Positions 4,563-7,080 of a stretch of DNA of 7,080 nt are shown here, in pieces. This DNA comes from Methanoregulaceae archaeon. GTDB lineage: Archaea > Halobacteriota > Methanomicrobia > Methanomicrobiales > Methanospirillaceae. Made by a program: the position numbers and the translations under genes. Position 1 is the stretch's first letter. Every line of letters begins with the position of its first letter. The stretch spans positions 5,306 through 12,385 of the forward strand of contig DUGU01000014.1 in the NCBI GenBank assembly GCA_013331215.1, read 5' to 3'. The notes below the pieces were generated by a model. It did not search any database. It saw only the letters and a program-made list of their open reading frames with translations, and had not been told where the DNA came from.

Positions 4563-5555
4563 ATGGCGATGGCCGGGATCCCCGAGGCGTACTGGAGCCG
4601 GACACCGGAGGATGTACTTGCCGACCTCGGTTCCTCGGCGGCAGGGCTCGACGGGGCTGAGGCCGTCCGTCGGCTTGAGACGTACCGCCACCTCCGGCTC
4701 GGGCGGGGCCGGGGCGCCTCGCCCATTCGGCTCCTCCTGAACCAGTTCCGGAGCCCGACGACCCTGCTCCTCCTCGGCGCAACGCTTCTCTCATTTGTGG
4801 TCGGCGACCTGCTCGACGCCGCCATCATTCTCGTGATCGTCGGCGTCAGCGGACTACTCGGATTCTACCAGGAGTATGGTGCGTCCAACGCGATCGCAGC
4901 GCTGACAGCCAGGGTTCGGGCCACGGCCCCGGATTTACGTTCCGGGCGTGAGACCCAGGTCGATATCGAGGAGGTGGTACCGGGGGATCTCCTTCGTCTG
5001 GAAGCCGGACGAACGATAGCGGGCGACGCGCGGATCGTCGAGGCAACGGACCTCTATGTTGATGAGTCGGCCCTGACGGGCGAGACCTTTCCCGTCGAGA
5101 AGGCGGCAACTCCGGTCCCGCCAGACGCCCCGCTCGCGAAGCGCGCGAGCGCCCTCTACTTCGGCACGCACGTGGTCTCGGGAACGGCGACGGCGGTCGT
5201 GGTCGCCGTCGGGCGAGAGACCGAGTTCGGAAGGATCTCTGAGCGCCTGCGGACCGCGTCGCCCGAGACCGACTTCGAACAGGGAATCCGACACTTCGGA
5301 TATCTCCTGGTGCAGCTGACCGCCCTGCTCGTCTTCGGGATCTTCGCGATCAACGTCTACCTCGCCCGTCCGTTCGAGGACTCGCTCCTCTTCGCCCTCG
5401 CCCTGGCGGTCGGCCTGACGCCCCAGCTCCTCCCGGCGATCATCTCGGTGAACCTCGCGACCGGGGCGCGCCGCATGGCCGCAAAGCAGGTGATCGTCCG
5501 GCAAGCTCACCTCGATCGAGAATTTCGGGGCCATGACGCTGCTCTGTGCGGATAA
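4563..5555 (+). CDS. mgtA: P-type Mg2+ ATPase MgtA, N-terminal part (frameshifted)
   Basis: This is the first part of a magnesium-translocating P-type ATPase (type IIIB, MgtA/MgtB), which imports Mg2+ at the expense of ATP. Numbering from ATG 4563: an N-terminal cation-ATPase domain (YWSRTPEDVLADLG, then AVRRLE), membrane segments M1-M2 at about 65-103, the actuator domain with dephosphorylation motif LTGE (T172-E174) followed by FPVEK, and M3-M4 at about 247-297 with the ion-site motif TPQLLP (286-291). ATG 4563 is chosen for its TATA spacing and because upstream residues are not family-like; in-frame ATGs at 4479, 4503 and 4542 are alternatives. After R313 (codon 5499-5501) one extra base (C at 5502, by comparison with the expected R-K-L-T-S-I-E-N order) throws the frame, which stops at 5553-5555. 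The fragment thus lacks the phosphorylation site and cannot work alone. Family call is secure. Confidence 0.9.
   Translation: MAMAGIPEAYWSRTPEDVLADLGSSAAGLDGAEAVRRLETYRHLRLGRGRGASPIRLLLNQFRSPTTLLLLGATLLSFVVGDLLDAAIILVIVGVSGLLGFYQEYGASNAIAALTARVRATAPDLRSGRETQVDIEEVVPGDLLRLEAGRTIAGDARIVEATDLYVDESALTGETFPVEKAATPVPPDAPLAKRASALYFGTHVVSGTATAVVVAVGRETEFGRISERLRTASPETDFEQGIRHFGYLLVQLTALLVFGIFAINVYLARPFEDSLLFALALAVGLTPQLLPAIISVNLATGARRMAAKQVIVRQAHLDREFRGHDAALCG
5499..5505 (+). other. One-base frameshift within mgtA
   Basis: The bases read CGG-C-AAG. Removing one C gives R-K-L-T-S-I-E-N-F-G, the order expected just before the DKTGTLT motif of this family, and fuses both parts into one uninterrupted frame. 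No slippery heptamer, rare codon or adjacent stop suggests programmed shifting, so an error or a real mutation is more likely. Confidence 0.85.
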
Positions 5556-7080
5556 GACCGGGACCCTGACCGAAGGGGTGGTACAGGTCCGGTCCGCCGA
5601 TGACATCGCAGGGTCCCCCAGCAACGGGGTGCTCCGGCTCGTCTTCCTGAACAGCGCGTTCGAGACCGGCTTTGGGAACCCGATCGACGAGGCGGTCCGC
5701 GCGCTCCACCCCTTCGACCTTGCGGCCTATACCAAGCGCGACGAGGTGCCGTACGACTTCGTCCGGAAGCGCCTCTCGATCCTGGTGGAGACCGCCGACG
5801 AATGGCTGATGACCACCAAGGGCGCGCTCGACCGCGTCCTCGACGTCTGCACCACGGCCGAACGTCCCGACGGCGAGATCGTGCCGATCGACGAGGAGCG
5901 GCAGGGGATCCTCGAGCGGCTCACGGCGCTCTCGGGCGAGGGCTACCGGGTCCTCGGCGTCGCCTACCGCCGGGTGCCGCCGGGCACCGACATCCAGGCA
6001 GTCGACGAGAGGTCGATGACCTTTGCCGGCTTCCTCGTGCTCCACGACCCGGTCAAGGCGGACGCGGCGGCCACGGTCGCCGCGCTGGCCACGCTCGGCA
6101 TTCGCCTCTGCCTGGTCACGGGGGACAATCCGCTCGTCGCCGCCCACGCCGCCCGGCAGGTGCTGGGACGGACGCCCGATGTGGTCTCGGGCGGGGACCT
6201 TCAGGCGATGAGCGATGAGGCACTCCGTGCACGGGCTCCCGCGGTCGACGTCTTCGCCGCGGTCGAACCGAACCAGAAAGAGCGGATCATCCTCGCCCTC
6301 AAGCGCTCGGGTGCGGTGGTCGGCTACATCGGTGACGGGATCAACGATGCGCCTGCCCTTCACGCGGCGGATGTCGGGATCTCGGTCGAGAGCGCGGTCG
6401 ATGTCGCGAAGGAGGCCGCGCAGATCGTCCTGCTCCAGAAGGATCTGGGCGTCCTGGTCGAAGGGGTCCGCGAGGGGCGGGTCACGTTCGCGAACACGCA
6501 GAAGTACATCTTCATGGCGACCTCGGCGAACTTCGGGAATATGTTCTCGATGGCCGGCGCCTCCCTCTTCCTGCCGTTCCTCCCCCTGCTCCCGAAGCAG
6601 ATCCTGCTCACGAATCTCCTGACCGATCTGCCCGAGACGACGATCGCGACCGACACGGTCGACCCCGAGCTGGTCGAGCGCCCGCGCTCCTGGGACCTCG
6701 GGTTCATCAAGCGGTTCATGCTCGTCTTCGGCCTCCTCTCCTCGGTCTTCGACTTCATGACCTTCGGCGTGCTCCTCTTCCTGCTCCACGCGACACCCGA
6801 GCAGTTCCGGACCGGCTGGTTCCTCGAGTCCGTCGTCTCGGCCGCCCTGATCGTGCTCGTGGTCCGGTCGCGCCGCCCGTTTTTCCGGAGCCGGCCCGGC
6901 AGGCAACTCCGGATCGCGACGGGTGCGATCGTGGTCGTCGCCATCGCCCTGCCGTATACGCCCCTCGCGCCGCTCCTCGGGCTCGTGCCCCTGCCTCTCG
7001 CCGTGCTCGGGGCGATGGGAGGGGTCGTCCTGCTCTACATCGGCTCGGCCGAGATGGTCAAGCGCGTCTTCTTCTACCAT
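5503..7080 (+). CDS. mgtA: P-type Mg2+ ATPase MgtA, C-terminal part (runs off the window)
   Basis: The frame beginning with AAG 5503 is open to the window end without a stop and completes the ATPase. Numbered as the continuous protein, it has the phosphorylation motif DKTGTLT with D330 (codon 5551-5553), a nucleotide-binding domain with KGA at 419-421, the P-domain motif TGDN (519-522) and the hinge GDGINDAP (590-597). These are followed by M5-M6 (about 657-690, with NLLTDLPE) and M7-M10 (about 718-742, 754-768, 784-808, 810-838). All catalytic residues expected of a P-type ATPase are present. At the window edge 839 residues are reached, and the ending (EMVKRVFFY) resembles the usual MgtA tail, so only a few residues are missing. 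If translated alone it would begin at ATG 5533 and lack M1-M4 and the actuator. High conservation and normal codon use argue against long-standing decay. Confidence 0.9.

Noticed and set aside
5499..5510. Programmed ribosomal frameshift in mgtA
   Set aside because: There is no slippery sequence, rare hungry codon or stop at the shift point, nor a known need for frameshifting in this family; an indel is simpler.
5440..7080. Open frame of 546 codons on the minus strand opposite mgtA
   Set aside because: Its product is a low-complexity mix of D, E, R, G and P without domains, as expected when the antisense of a GC-rich gene lacks stops. The plus strand encodes an unmistakable P-type ATPase.

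Overview
This 7.1-kb, GC-rich window looks like chromosomal DNA of a high-GC euryarchaeon, most likely a methanogen of the Methanoculleus/Methanofollis type (Methanomicrobiales). That placement is inference. It rests on protein style, the strong G/C preference at third codon positions, start codons 28-30 bases downstream of the centre of a TATA-like box with no Shine-Dalgarno between (leaderless genes), and short oligo-T tracts after stop codons, as in archaeal termination. I found no RNA gene, CRISPR array, insertion sequence, phage gene or attachment site.

Layout. Left part (1-1676): a GNAT acetyltransferase (+), then a stand-alone GyrI-like small-molecule-binding protein (+), which meets a RibD-C/dihydrofolate-reductase-like reductase (-) tail to tail, 6 bases apart. 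Middle part (1781-3027): a membrane-anchored BMP/PnrA-type solute-binding protein and a HicB-like small protein, overlapping by 4 bases (GTGA) and so probably translationally coupled. No transporter permease, ATPase or HicA toxin is next to them. Then, on the minus strand, a class I SAM-dependent methyltransferase (3911-3186) is followed by a doubtful small ORF with a valine-rich repeat tail, ending at a T5 tract.

Right part (3912-7080): a divergent intergenic region holds a perfect 6-bp-stem inverted repeat and the best TATA box of the window, leading to an unrecognised gene whose frame is broken, probably at a G6 run. After it comes a P-type Mg2+ ATPase (MgtA family). It covers about 839 residues to the window edge but is split by a one-base frameshift 49 bases before the phosphorylation-site aspartate codon. 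The rest of the ATPase is well conserved and uninterrupted.

The genes do not form one obvious pathway: this reads as a mosaic of single housekeeping or accessory genes. The points most worth checking are the two frameshifts within 1.4 kb (sequencing or assembly error versus real decay), the coupled BMP-HicB pair, and the repeat-tailed small ORF. I do not see convincing evidence of a new multi-gene system.
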